Below are positions 29,730-39,015 of a stretch of DNA of 64,000 bases, one piece after another (the first letter of the stretch is position 1; every line of letters begins with the position of its first letter). The notes beneath the pieces were generated by a model. That model was not told the DNA's origin. It ran no database searches and saw only the letters and a program-made list of their open reading frames with translations. The position numbers were made by a program, and so were the translations under genes. The stretch comes from an uncultured bacterium (lineage in GTDB: Bacteria > Bacillota > Clostridia > Lachnospirales > Lachnospiraceae): assembly GCA_947177425.1 (NCBI GenBank), contig CAMWUN010000005.1, forward strand, positions 1-64,000. Reading direction: 5' to 3'.

Positions 29730-31997
29730 ATGGAAAGAAATCTGAAAGAATTAATCGGCCAGATGACATTAGAGGAAAAAGCCGGCATGTGCTCCGGGCT
29801 GGATTTCTGGCATTTAAAGGGCGTAGAACGGCTGGGCATACCCAGCGTCATGGTCAGCGACGGCCCTCACGGCCTGCGTAAGCAGGATGAAAAAGGCGAC
29901 CATCTGGGTATCAATGACAGCATCAAAGCCGTATGCTTTCCTCCCGCTGTCCTCAGCGCCTGCTCTTTTGACCGGGAATTGATGGGTCAGTTCGGCGATG
30001 CAATAGGCCGGGAAGCACAGGCAAATGATTTATCCGTAGTGCTGGGCCCCGGCGTCAACATCAAACGCTCGCCTTTGTGCGGACGTAACTTTGAATATTA
30101 CTCGGAAGATCCTTATCTGGCAGGGGAAACCGCCGCCTCATTTATAAATGGTGTGCAGTCACATCATGTCGGCACATCCGTAAAACATTTTGCCGGAAAC
30201 AATCAGGAATTCAACCGTATGAGCAGTTCTTCCAACATTGATGAACGGACCCTTAGGGAAATATACCTTCCTGCTTTTGAGACTGCTGTAAAAAAGGCAC
30301 AGCCCTATACCGTTATGTGCTCCTACAACCGCTTAAACGGCGTCTTTTCTTCCGAAAACCGCTGGCTTCTGACGGATGTGCTCCGGGAGGAATGGGGATT
30401 TCAGGGTTATGTCATGTCAGACTGGGGCGCAGTCAATGAACGGGTTCCCGGCTTAAAAGCAGGTCTTGAACTTGAGATGCCTTCTTCTAACGGCGCCAAC
30501 GACCAGGAAATCATTGCTGCAGTGAAAAACGGGGACCTGGAGGAATCTGTTTTGGATCAGGCAGTGGAAAGGATTCTGCATATTATTTTCAAATATACAG
30601 ACAACCGTGAAGACGCTGAATTTACCCTGGAAAAAGACCACGCACTGGCCGCCCGCATCGCAGAAGAATCCATGGTTCTGTTAAAAAATGAAAATGTACT
30701 CCCACTGAAAGAAGATGAAAAGATTGCGTTCATCGGAGAGTTTGCCGCAAAGCCGCGCTATCAGGGCGGCGGAAGTTCCCATATAAACAGTTTCCGCGTC
30801 AGCAGTATTTTAGAGGAAGTAAAAGACCGTCCAGGCATCACTTATGTAAAAGGATTTTCTGCGGACAGCGATCTCTATGATGAGGTTCTTGCCAGGGAAG
30901 CCATTGATGCAGCCGCCAAAGCAGATAAGGCTGTTATTTTTGCCGGGCTTCCAGACAGCTTCGAGTCGGAAGGCTACGACCGCACCCACATGAGACTGCC
31001 CCAATGTCAGAACCGCCTGATTGAAGAAGTCCTGAAAGTACAGCCTGAAACAATTGTTGTCCTTCACAACGGCTCGCCTGTTGAAATGCCCTGGCTTTCC
31101 AGGGTAAAAGGTATTCTGGAAGCTTATCTGGGAGGACAGGCGGTAGGGACTGCCCTTGCCGGCATCCTTTTCGGCAAAGTAAACCCTTCCGGCAAGCTGG
31201 CGGAAACCATGCCTTACAAACTTTCTGACAATCCTTCCCATCTGTGCTTTGGCGATGCTGAAAATGTCGACTACAACGAAGGCATTTTTGTTGGATACCG
31301 TTACTACGAAGCCAAAGAGATGCCTGTTGCCTTCCCCTTTGGATTCGGCCTTTCCTACACCACCTTTTCCTACAGCAATTTAAGTATAGATAAGGAAAAG
31401 ATCCAGGATACCGATACCCTCACCGTAACCGTGGACGTAACCAATACCGGAAACGTGGAAGGAAAGGAAATTGTCCAGCTTTACGTCAGCGACCTGACCC
31501 ATGCTGCGCGCCGGCCCGTCAAAGAACTGAAAGGTTATGACAAAGTTTCCTTAAAGCCCGGCGAAACAAAAACCATTACATTTACCCTTGATTACCGGAG
31601 TTTTGCCTGGTACAACACTGACATACACGACTGGTATGCGGCGGCGGGCGACTATGAAATCCTTATCGGCGCTTCCTCACAGGATATACGCCTGACTGGA
31701 AAAGTCTGCCTTTGCACAGACAAAATGCTGCCTCTGAAAATACATATGAACACGACTCTGGGAGAATTATCCGCAGACCCGCGCACAAAAGAATACGGAC
31801 AGAAATTCAAAAAATCCCTTGACGACTTTTTCGGCGTGATGGATTCTGATGGAAAAACCGATGACGCGGATACGGCAGACTCTGATGATATGGGCGCAGC
31901 CATTGCGGCCTCCATGCCCCTTAGAAATGTAACCACCTTTGGACTTTATACAAAGGAAGAACTTCAGGAAATGATTGAGAAATTAAACAATTTGTAA
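29730..31997 (+). CDS. Glycoside hydrolase family 3 (beta-glucosidase-like)
   Basis: TLEEKAGMCSGLDFWHLK, GFQGYVMSDWGAV nucleophile, Fn3-like domain; RBS aggagg. Confidence 0.92.
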   Translation: MERNLKELIGQMTLEEKAGMCSGLDFWHLKGVERLGIPSVMVSDGPHGLRKQDEKGDHLGINDSIKAVCFPPAVLSACSFDRELMGQFGDAIGREAQANDLSVVLGPGVNIKRSPLCGRNFEYYSEDPYLAGETAASFINGVQSHHVGTSVKHFAGNNQEFNRMSSSSNIDERTLREIYLPAFETAVKKAQPYTVMCSYNRLNGVFSSENRWLLTDVLREEWGFQGYVMSDWGAVNERVPGLKAGLELEMPSSNGANDQEIIAAVKNGDLEESVLDQAVERILHIIFKYTDNREDAEFTLEKDHALAARIAEESMVLLKNENVLPLKEDEKIAFIGEFAAKPRYQGGGSSHINSFRVSSILEEVKDRPGITYVKGFSADSDLYDEVLAREAIDAAAKADKAVIFAGLPDSFESEGYDRTHMRLPQCQNRLIEEVLKVQPETIVVLHNGSPVEMPWLSRVKGILEAYLGGQAVGTALAGILFGKVNPSGKLAETMPYKLSDNPSHLCFGDAENVDYNEGIFVGYRYYEAKEMPVAFPFGFGLSYTTFSYSNLSIDKEKIQDTDTLTVTVDVTNTGNVEGKEIVQLYVSDLTHAARRPVKELKGYDKVSLKPGETKTITFTLDYRSFAWYNTDIHDWYAAAGDYEILIGASSQDIRLTGKVCLCTDKMLPLKIHMNTTLGELSADPRTKEYGQKFKKSLDDFFGVMDSDGKTDDADTADSDDMGAAIAASMPLRNVTTFGLYTKEELQEMIEKLNNL

Positions 31998-32044
31998 ATT
32001 GATATAAAAAGAGCCTCAGCCGGGCAGAGGAGCAATGAATGATT

Positions 32045-33646
32045 TTATCTCCTCTGCCCATACGTTATGTTTCCAAGCTTCTCTATCACACAGCTATGCG
32101 GTTTGCTTTCCTTATCCTTATCCTTGTCATAGTTCACTCCCACAAGCATTATTTCACCGCTGAAACCTTCCAGCGCTTTGAAATAATGCCTATCTTTAAT
32201 CTGCTGTATCGCTGTGCAGGCTGATTTATCATATTTTAATTCTACTATAATTGCAGGCTTCCCGGTATGTGGCAACGGAAGAAAAACAACGTCGGCAAAA
32301 CCGCGCCCTGCTGGAAGTTCCCGGATTATTCTATAATCCTTCCTTGCGCTGTAGTATGCCAGACTGATAGCACACCCAAGCGAATTCTCGTCATTATAAG
32401 TAAGTATGGAAGCTACCTCCGTATGCGCCCTGTCAAGCCCTTCCGCAACACGTTTTTCATTGCCCGAAAGTGTGTCTTCAAGAAGTTTTTCAGATGCCTT
32501 CAGTACGCGCATAACTTCCTGCCATCCTCCGACGCTCATAGCATTTTCAAATTCCTCAATAATTTCCTTGTTGGGAATGAAAGATTCCTTTTTCTCTGAG
32601 TCATAGGCAAGATATCCCAAATGAATCAGCAGTGTCAACACATCATCTTTTGTTTTAAACGTACGCATATCATTCTGGAAGCTGCGTGTGTTCACCTTAA
32701 CCCGGCCGCCGCCAAGCATCTGAACAATATCTGAACGCAGTCCGTCAAAATCCATATCCATATAGATTTTCAATGCCTCATAAGTCTCTGTGGAAGTCCA
32801 GTAATTAGAAAAATCCTGACAGCGCATTGCCTCAACCACTGATCTTGGGTTATAAATATGCTGGAACTTTTTAAACATATATCCGTCATACCATCTGCCT
32901 GTCGCCTCAAAATCCATATGATACTGTTCACATAAGTTCTTTACTTCTGCCTCTGTAAATCCGGTATATTCCTCAAAAACATATTGGCTGGTCATCGAAT
33001 ATTCAGCAAACATATTCAGGGCAGAGTGCGTACCATATTTTTTTACCGGAAGAATTCCCGTCATATAAGCCAGTGCGACATAAGGCTGGTCTTTCAAAAG
33101 GTTACGCAGGAAATCAAGATAATGCTTCTGCAACTCCTCCTCCTCCTGCTTTTCACGCATCACACAATCCCACTCATCTATCAGAAAAACAAACTGCCTG
33201 TCTGTTTCCACATAAATATTCTCCAGAACAACGGCAAGATCCGTTTCATGTTCCGAAAACAGTCCCCCGTATACCCTGCGTATCTCTGCAATAACAACCT
33301 GCTCTAAATATTCCGTCACTTCCTGATTTCTGGCTTTGCCCAAAAGCTGCTGCATATTAAGAAAAATTACATCATACTTGTTCAAGTGTTCTTTAAAGGT
33401 TTCATTATTTTCTATTTTATAACCTGTAAACAACGCTTCTGAATCGCAGCCGCAGCTATAATAAGCTGCCAGCATCTCAAGTGCCATGGATTTTCCAAAG
33501 CGCCGGGGTCTGCTGACACAAATAAACTGCTCTCTTGTATTTAAACATTTATTGGTATATGCTATCAGTTCTGTCTTATCCACATATATTTCTGAACGGA
33601 CCGCTTTCCAAAAACTTTTATTTCCCGGATTCAGATAAATTCCCAT
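32045..33646 (-). CDS. AAA-ATPase-like / PD-(D/E)XK nuclease domain protein (DUF1703 type)
   Basis: VSRPRRFGKSMALEMLAAYY, FLIDEWDCVM, C-terminal PAIIVELKYD. Confidence 0.82.
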   Translation of the reverse strand: MGIYLNPGNKSFWKAVRSEIYVDKTELIAYTNKCLNTREQFICVSRPRRFGKSMALEMLAAYYSCGCDSEALFTGYKIENNETFKEHLNKYDVIFLNMQQLLGKARNQEVTEYLEQVVIAEIRRVYGGLFSEHETDLAVVLENIYVETDRQFVFLIDEWDCVMREKQEEEELQKHYLDFLRNLLKDQPYVALAYMTGILPVKKYGTHSALNMFAEYSMTSQYVFEEYTGFTEAEVKNLCEQYHMDFEATGRWYDGYMFKKFQHIYNPRSVVEAMRCQDFSNYWTSTETYEALKIYMDMDFDGLRSDIVQMLGGGRVKVNTRSFQNDMRTFKTKDDVLTLLIHLGYLAYDSEKKESFIPNKEIIEEFENAMSVGGWQEVMRVLKASEKLLEDTLSGNEKRVAEGLDRAHTEVASILTYNDENSLGCAISLAYYSARKDYRIIRELPAGRGFADVVFLPLPHTGKPAIIVELKYDKSACTAIQQIKDRHYFKALEGFSGEIMLVGVNYDKDKDKESKPHSCVIEKLGNITYGQRR

Positions 33647-33724
33647 TCCCCGTACCTCCCAAAGTTTAAACAATTATATCAAATTCTTTTTTCTTTATCT
33701 ACTGCCAATTTGCATGGACATCAA

Positions 33725-33775
33725 AAAGAGCCAGTAACCTGCATTTCCATGCACTTACCGGCTCTTTTACTCTCT
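33725..33775 (-). terminator. Intrinsic terminator of small-protein locus copy 1
   Basis: AAAAAGAGCCAGTAA...TTACCGGCTCTTTT; counterpart at 42432-42478. Confidence 0.75.
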
Positions 33776-33812
33776 AAAATTATTCTTTTGTTCCTCCATA
33801 CCGCTTATCAGC

Positions 33813-33998
33813 CTATTTCTTTAACATCTGATAAACAAGGGCTGTATTGGTATTTCCCGACATTGCAAGCATGCCGCATGCGATTTCCGCACCATGCTCT
33901 TCCATTGTTGTCCTGAAATATTTTGCAATTCTCTCCTTAAGGGATACTCTGTTTCTGCCTTCTGTATAGGCTTTTCCTTTTAATGCTATTGTACTCAT
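33813..33998 (-). CDS. 61-aa small protein of unknown function, copy 1
   Basis: MSTIALKGKAYTEGRNRVSLKERIAKYFRTTMEEHGAEIACGMLAMSGNTNTALVYQMLKK; 58/61 identical to 42522-42707; RBS-like agagagg upstream. Confidence 0.8.
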   Translation of the reverse strand: MSTIALKGKAYTEGRNRVSLKERIAKYFRTTMEEHGAEIACGMLAMSGNTNTALVYQMLKK

Positions 33999-34018
33999 AA
34001 CTTAACCTCTCTTTCTTT

Positions 34019-34058
34019 TTAACATAAGGATGGCTGGCACAGCCTGGCATCCGTTGTT
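34019..34058 (+). repeat. Hairpin-forming intergenic repeat
   Basis: TTAACATAAGGATGGCTGGCACAGCCTGGCATCCGTTGTT; compare 20038-20088 (minus) and the shortened copy at 42727. Confidence 0.7.
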
Positions 34059-34087
34059 ACAATAAGTTAAACCGCGAAGCATGGCAG
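34059..34087 (+). repeat. 29-bp dispersed repeat
   Basis: ACAATAAGTTAAACCGCGAAGCATGGCAG. Confidence 0.6.
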
Positions 34088-34159
34088 CGTTTGCTGCTGT
34101 TTTGCTTTCGCTTTACATGTTATATCTTACAGCTTAAAAAAGAGGAATTCTAGGTTGGA

Positions 34160-34190
34160 TTTTGACTCTTTTTAAGGCAATATTGACTTT
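34160..34190 (+). promoter_or_regulatory. 21-bp-period tandem TTTTGAC/TATTGAC motif
   Basis: TTTTGACTCTTTTTAAGGCAATATTGACTTT; matches 42836-42866 and 42361-42391 (minus). Confidence 0.65.
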
Positions 34191-34196
34191 TTATTT

Positions 34197-34225
34197 ACAA
34201 TAGACTGGCTTGCGAAACATGGCAG
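34197..34225 (+). repeat. 29-bp dispersed repeat
   Basis: ACAATAGACTGGCTTGCGAAACATGGCAG. Confidence 0.6.
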
Positions 34226-34338
34226 TTCCCTATGCAGCACGGCGTTGGCAGGCAGCAGAAAACCGCAAAACTTTTGCGTTTTGCGGCTTCCTCTATTATT
34301 CCATATTCATTTTATACTATACTATACTTTCCATACCT

Positions 34339-35178
34339 TTAGCCTTTTACAGCGCCAACCGTAAAGCTTTCCTGAACCTGCTTGCTCAGCATCAGATAAA
34401 TTACAACTGTCGGCAGTGTCGCGATTACCATGCCTGCGCCTATGATTCCCCAGTTCGTGGAATGCTCTCCCACAAAGGACATGATACCTACAGGCAGTGT
34501 CTTGTATTCCGCGCTGTCCACAAATGTGTTTGCAAACAGCAGTTCATTCCATGTATTTAAAAACGTAAAGATACATGCCGTGGCAATTCCGGGCTTTATC
34601 ATAGGGAAAATAATCCTGAAAAACATGGAAAATATATTACAGCCGTCTATACATGCGGCTTCTTCAATTTCTCTGGGCAGGGATTTGAAGAATCCTCCTA
34701 AAATCATAACGCTCATGGGCATTGCAAAAGTGATGTAGGGGAGAAGCAGACCTAAATATCCTCTTCTTACTCCCATCATGTCAAGTCCCTGGAACAGGGG
34801 AAGCAAAGTAGCCTGCACGGGAATCATAATGCCAAGACTGAAAATTACAGCAACAATCCCCTTTGCTTTCCAGTACATTCTGTTAATTGCATATGCCGCC
34901 ATTGCTGACAGCAGGGTTGCGATAACTACGGTCAGTACAGCATACAAAACCGAATTCAGCAGATAATGCAGAATATTTCCTCCCATTAAGGCTTTTGAAT
35001 AGTTTTCCAGGCGCCATACTTTTGGCAGGCCCATCAAATTGTTTGAATCGAATATCTCCGTATTACTTTTAAAGGAAAATGTTATGAGCCAGTAAAAAGG
35101 AAAGATCTGGATAAAGGTAAACGCCAGCAAAAACACGTATATCAAAACTCTCTTGATTTTATTAAAATTTATTTCCAT
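34339..35178 (-). CDS. Carbohydrate ABC transporter permease (MalG/YesQ-like)
   Basis: Polytopic ORF with EEAACIDGCNIFSMFFRIIFPMIKP (EAA motif). Confidence 0.9.
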   Translation of the reverse strand: MEINFNKIKRVLIYVFLLAFTFIQIFPFYWLITFSFKSNTEIFDSNNLMGLPKVWRLENYSKALMGGNILHYLLNSVLYAVLTVVIATLLSAMAAYAINRMYWKAKGIVAVIFSLGIMIPVQATLLPLFQGLDMMGVRRGYLGLLLPYITFAMPMSVMILGGFFKSLPREIEEAACIDGCNIFSMFFRIIFPMIKPGIATACIFTFLNTWNELLFANTFVDSAEYKTLPVGIMSFVGEHSTNWGIIGAGMVIATLPTVVIYLMLSKQVQESFTVGAVKG

Positions 35179-35190
35179 ACCCCTCTCCTT

Positions 35191-36078
35191 TTAAATTGCC
35201 GATGCATTTTCTTCAGATTTTTTAAAGATACAATTCAGCAGAAAACTGAACAGCAGACACTCAAACACGATGAAAAACGCCTGAGCGCTGCCATAACCGT
35301 ACCGACACTTGACGAAAAGGTTATCATACATCAAAGTTGCAGGAACTTCACTGGCATGATTGGGGCCGCCGCCAGTCATAACGTATACCAGATCAAATAC
35401 TCTGAGAGAACCGACCAGGGCAAACGTTGCACTGACTTTAATCGTGGGCATAAGCAGCGGGATGGTAATTTTCATTGCCGCCTTAAACCCGGTGGCACCG
35501 TCCAGTTTCGCCGCCTCATAATATTCAGGGGAAATATTCTTAACCCCTGCGTAGAGGATGACCATATGGTACCCGATGCTTTGCCAGACTGCCGGAATGA
35601 CAGTTGTCATATATGCGGTTTTTGAATTTACCAGCCATGCAATGTCATCTGTACAGCCAAAAAATCCCAATATTGCATTTAGAAGGCCGTCACTGTTAAA
35701 AATTTTACACCAGAGTTGCCCGATAACCATACTTGAAATAACCACAGGCAGGAAAAACACTGTCCTGTAAAATCCTTCTCCTTTTACCCCGTTTGCCAGC
35801 AAAATAGCAAGCAGCAGCGCAATTGGGAGCTGCACAAACAAAGAACCAGCCGCCAGTATGAACGAATTTAAAATAGATTTCAGAAAATAAGCGTCTGCCG
35901 CAAACAAATCAATATAATTCTGCAAGCCTATAAAAGTCTTCTTTCCAATGCCATCGTAATCAAACAATCCATAATATCCAGTAATAAACAGTGGAACAAC
36001 TCCCATGGCAATAAACAAAATCAATGCCGGCGCAACAAAAATCGCTATGTACAACTTATTACTCAATAATCTCTTCAT
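35191..36078 (-). CDS. Carbohydrate ABC transporter permease (MalF/UgpA-like)
   Basis: Polytopic ORF with EYYEAAKLDGATGFKAAMKITIPLL. Confidence 0.9.
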   Translation of the reverse strand: MKRLLSNKLYIAIFVAPALILFIAMGVVPLFITGYYGLFDYDGIGKKTFIGLQNYIDLFAADAYFLKSILNSFILAAGSLFVQLPIALLLAILLANGVKGEGFYRTVFFLPVVISSMVIGQLWCKIFNSDGLLNAILGFFGCTDDIAWLVNSKTAYMTTVIPAVWQSIGYHMVILYAGVKNISPEYYEAAKLDGATGFKAAMKITIPLLMPTIKVSATFALVGSLRVFDLVYVMTGGGPNHASEVPATLMYDNLFVKCRYGYGSAQAFFIVFECLLFSFLLNCIFKKSEENASAI

Positions 36079-36082
36079 AGCA

Positions 36083-37369
36083 TTACTCCTGTGTACTGAT
36101 TGCTTCCTGATGTGCCTTCATAAAACTTTCAGCGCTTGCGCCCTCAACCAGCAGAGACTGTGCCTGTTCCAGATGGACAGCCGTTGCGTTTGCATCCAGA
36201 ATGCCGTCCCAGTTTTGAATTCCTGTTTCCACGCTGTTATACAGATTGTATAAGGATACAAATGTCGGGGAAAGAGCAGACTCATCAACGTCTACATTCC
36301 AGCAGGGAAATCCCGAACCAATTTCAAGCGCCTTACTGCCCATCTGTTCTGCAATATAGATTGCAAAGTCTGCTGCCTCTGCCGGTGTATCCGTGTTTTT
36401 GTTTACAAAGAAGGATGCGCTTGCACCGCCTGCATAATCGGTTCTGCTCTGTCCTTCCGAAACGACGGGGAAAGTGATTACTTCCACATCCGTTACCACG
36501 CTTTCTTCTGTATTATCAATCGTACCTGCAAACCAGCTTCCATCCAACTGCATGGCAGCCTTTCCGTTTAAGAAATCTGCTGTCGCTTCCGGTTCTCCAT
36601 CCTCTAAGGGATTCTTTCCGAAAATGCCTTTCTGGTTCAATTCGATTACTTTTTCAGCAGCCCTTTTAAACCCTTCATTGGTAAATGCAGTCTCCCCAAG
36701 CAAAGCTGCCTGTACTTCCCCGGCGCCCACTTCCCTAAGGGCAACGGCTTCATACAAAGCGCCTGCAAGCCAGGAATCTTTTGCACCAATCACCAGCGGC
36801 GTAACCCCGTCCAGCGTCTGAAGCTTTTCTCCTGCTGCAATCAGTTCATCATAAGTGGAAGGGATTTCTGCCCCAGCCTCCTCAAACAGTGTCTTATTGC
36901 AAAACAGACACATCATATAGCTGTCGATTGGAAGTGCATATAAATCATCTCCAAACTCAAAAGCGCTTGTGGAGCCTTCTTTTACCCTGCTCATAACCTC
37001 ATCTGTCACATAATCATTCAGAGGTAATACTTTATCTGCATTAACCAGTTGTTTCAGTTTGCCGGGGGACCAGTAATAAAAGACGTCTATGCCCGATGCG
37101 CTGCTTGCAAATTCAGTGGAAATCTTGGTCTTGTAAGATTCCGTATCCAGTCCGTGCAGTTCAATCTTGATATTCTCATGCTCACTTTCATAATTGTCTA
37201 CTGCTGCCAGAAATGTCTTTGTCTGCTCACTTTCCGGATCTGTGAACTGGTGCCATACATCCAGTACCACTTCATCGCTTTCCTGCTTTGCCGCCGGGGA
37301 ACATGCCGATACGCCAGTCAGAACTGCAATACTCATGCACACTGCCGCAACCTTTTTCCAATTTTTCAT
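36083..37369 (-). CDS. ABC transporter extracellular sugar-binding lipoprotein
   Basis: Lipobox SIAVLTGVSACS; SBP-like DVWHQFTDPESEQTKTF. Confidence 0.9.
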   Translation of the reverse strand: MKNWKKVAAVCMSIAVLTGVSACSPAAKQESDEVVLDVWHQFTDPESEQTKTFLAAVDNYESEHENIKIELHGLDTESYKTKISTEFASSASGIDVFYYWSPGKLKQLVNADKVLPLNDYVTDEVMSRVKEGSTSAFEFGDDLYALPIDSYMMCLFCNKTLFEEAGAEIPSTYDELIAAGEKLQTLDGVTPLVIGAKDSWLAGALYEAVALREVGAGEVQAALLGETAFTNEGFKRAAEKVIELNQKGIFGKNPLEDGEPEATADFLNGKAAMQLDGSWFAGTIDNTEESVVTDVEVITFPVVSEGQSRTDYAGGASASFFVNKNTDTPAEAADFAIYIAEQMGSKALEIGSGFPCWNVDVDESALSPTFVSLYNLYNSVETGIQNWDGILDANATAVHLEQAQSLLVEGASAESFMKAHQEAISTQE

Positions 37370-37458
37370 TATTTTTTCCTCCTTCTAAGAACAGCCTTTT
37401 CCTGTGGCTTTTAACATATGTTTATCATAAGCCACATGCCAGTCTGCCTCAATTCAAA

Positions 37459-39015
37459 TTATTCACCTAAAAGGTTGCGATTTTTACTTTTGTACTGATT
37501 GACCGTTTTCCCTGTATATTTTTTAAAGCATGTTCCAAAGTAATGTGCATCCGGCATGCCCACCGCCGCCGCCACCTCATACACCTTTAAATGCGTATTA
37601 TCAAACAGATCCATGCTTTTTTCCATGCGCTTTCTCATAATATATTTCGTCAGGCTTTCCCCTGTGACCTGTTTGAATATACGGCTGAGATAGCTGGAAT
37701 TTACAAACAAATCAGAAGCAATCCTGTTCAGGGACAATCCCTCTTTTCCAAGATTTTCTGCAATATACTCCTGGGCTGTTAAAACAATACTGTTCCCCAC
37801 ATGATTTTCAGAAATGATTTCAATCACTTTTTCAATAAAAGAATAAAATATTCTGCAGAATTCATGCAGGGTGTTTATATTGGAAATTGCCGTAAACAGT
37901 TCCATCTGCTCCGAATCATCCAGATATTTATTGTATTCTTTTAAGATAGACAAAGAATTATGCAGAATTAAGCCCCCCAGATTCCGCAGTTGGGAAATCA
38001 TCATCGGTCCGTCATAGACATATTTTTTCAAATACTGGTCAATGATTGCAACAGCCGCTTCCAGATCACCGCCCTTTACTGCAATTCTGTATTCGTCAAA
38101 ATTTACCGGGCAGGAGCGCTTGATATGCAGCATAAGGCCAATATAGTCCTCATAAAAAATCAGTATTTTGCTCTTATCCCTGATGATGTTCAGCGCCGCT
38201 TCCTCACATTCGGAAAGCATTCTGGTACAGTCTGTAATGCCCTTGCAGCAGTGGCTGACGGACATCACACGGATACTGTCATTGTTTACTTTTGTCATCT
38301 TTAAGAATGCAAGTTCAATCTCTTCCTTGATATTTTCTTTTTCTTCAATTATAAAGAAAATAATATCTTTATCCAGAAAAGTATACCAATATCTCCCGCC
38401 TGTCATGCTGTTCATGACTTCCAGGACCGATGATGTGAAAATCTTTTCAACCCCGTCAACCTTTATAAAAATTCCCCGGACTTTATTCTTGTGGAGGAAT
38501 AGCATGTTATATGCAGATAGCTTTTCCTCCGCGTCTTTCTCACTGATATCGCCCCTTACAATCCTGCGCACCAGTTCCTGGCAAAGAACAGGTAAATTTT
38601 CCTTCTGCTTTAATTCTTCTTTTTTGGATTTTAAAATTGCCTGTTTCGCTTTTTCGGCTGTCGCAATCAGTTCATCTGTCAAAATCGGCTTTAAAAGAAA
38701 ATCCTCCACCCCTATATGAATTGCTTCTCTGGCATATTCAAATTCACGATAACCTGTCACAATGACTATATGGACAGACGGATAAGCTTCTCTGATTCTT
38801 TTACTTAATTCCAGCCCGTCCATCATTGGCATATTGATATCCGTATAAACAAGATCCGGAAGTTCCCTTTCCATTATCTTCAAAGCCTCTGCCGCAGACT
38901 GGACAGTTGCCATGATACGGAATCCATGCCTGTCCCATTCAACACTTTTTGCCATCAATATACCTTCATATTTTTCATCATCTATGATCAATATGCTAAT
39001 GATATCCTTCTCCAT
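37459..39015 (-). CDS. Response regulator, AraC-type output (YesN-like)
   Basis: N-terminal receiver (LVYTDINMPMMDGLEL, LLKPI), C-terminal AraC HTH. Confidence 0.9.
   Translation of the reverse strand: MEKDIISILIIDDEKYEGILMAKSVEWDRHGFRIMATVQSAAEALKIMERELPDLVYTDINMPMMDGLELSKRIREAYPSVHIVIVTGYREFEYAREAIHIGVEDFLLKPILTDELIATAEKAKQAILKSKKEELKQKENLPVLCQELVRRIVRGDISEKDAEEKLSAYNMLFLHKNKVRGIFIKVDGVEKIFTSSVLEVMNSMTGGRYWYTFLDKDIIFFIIEEKENIKEEIELAFLKMTKVNNDSIRVMSVSHCCKGITDCTRMLSECEEAALNIIRDKSKILIFYEDYIGLMLHIKRSCPVNFDEYRIAVKGGDLEAAVAIIDQYLKKYVYDGPMMISQLRNLGGLILHNSLSILKEYNKYLDDSEQMELFTAISNINTLHEFCRIFYSFIEKVIEIISENHVGNSIVLTAQEYIAENLGKEGLSLNRIASDLFVNSSYLSRIFKQVTGESLTKYIMRKRMEKSMDLFDNTHLKVYEVAAAVGMPDAHYFGTCFKKYTGKTVNQYKSKNRNLLGE

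Noticed and set aside
33725-34225. Considered an IS element or MITE because of the repeated module and 29-bp repeats
   Set aside because: No transposase in the window and no clear target-site duplications visible; kept as repeats and findings instead.
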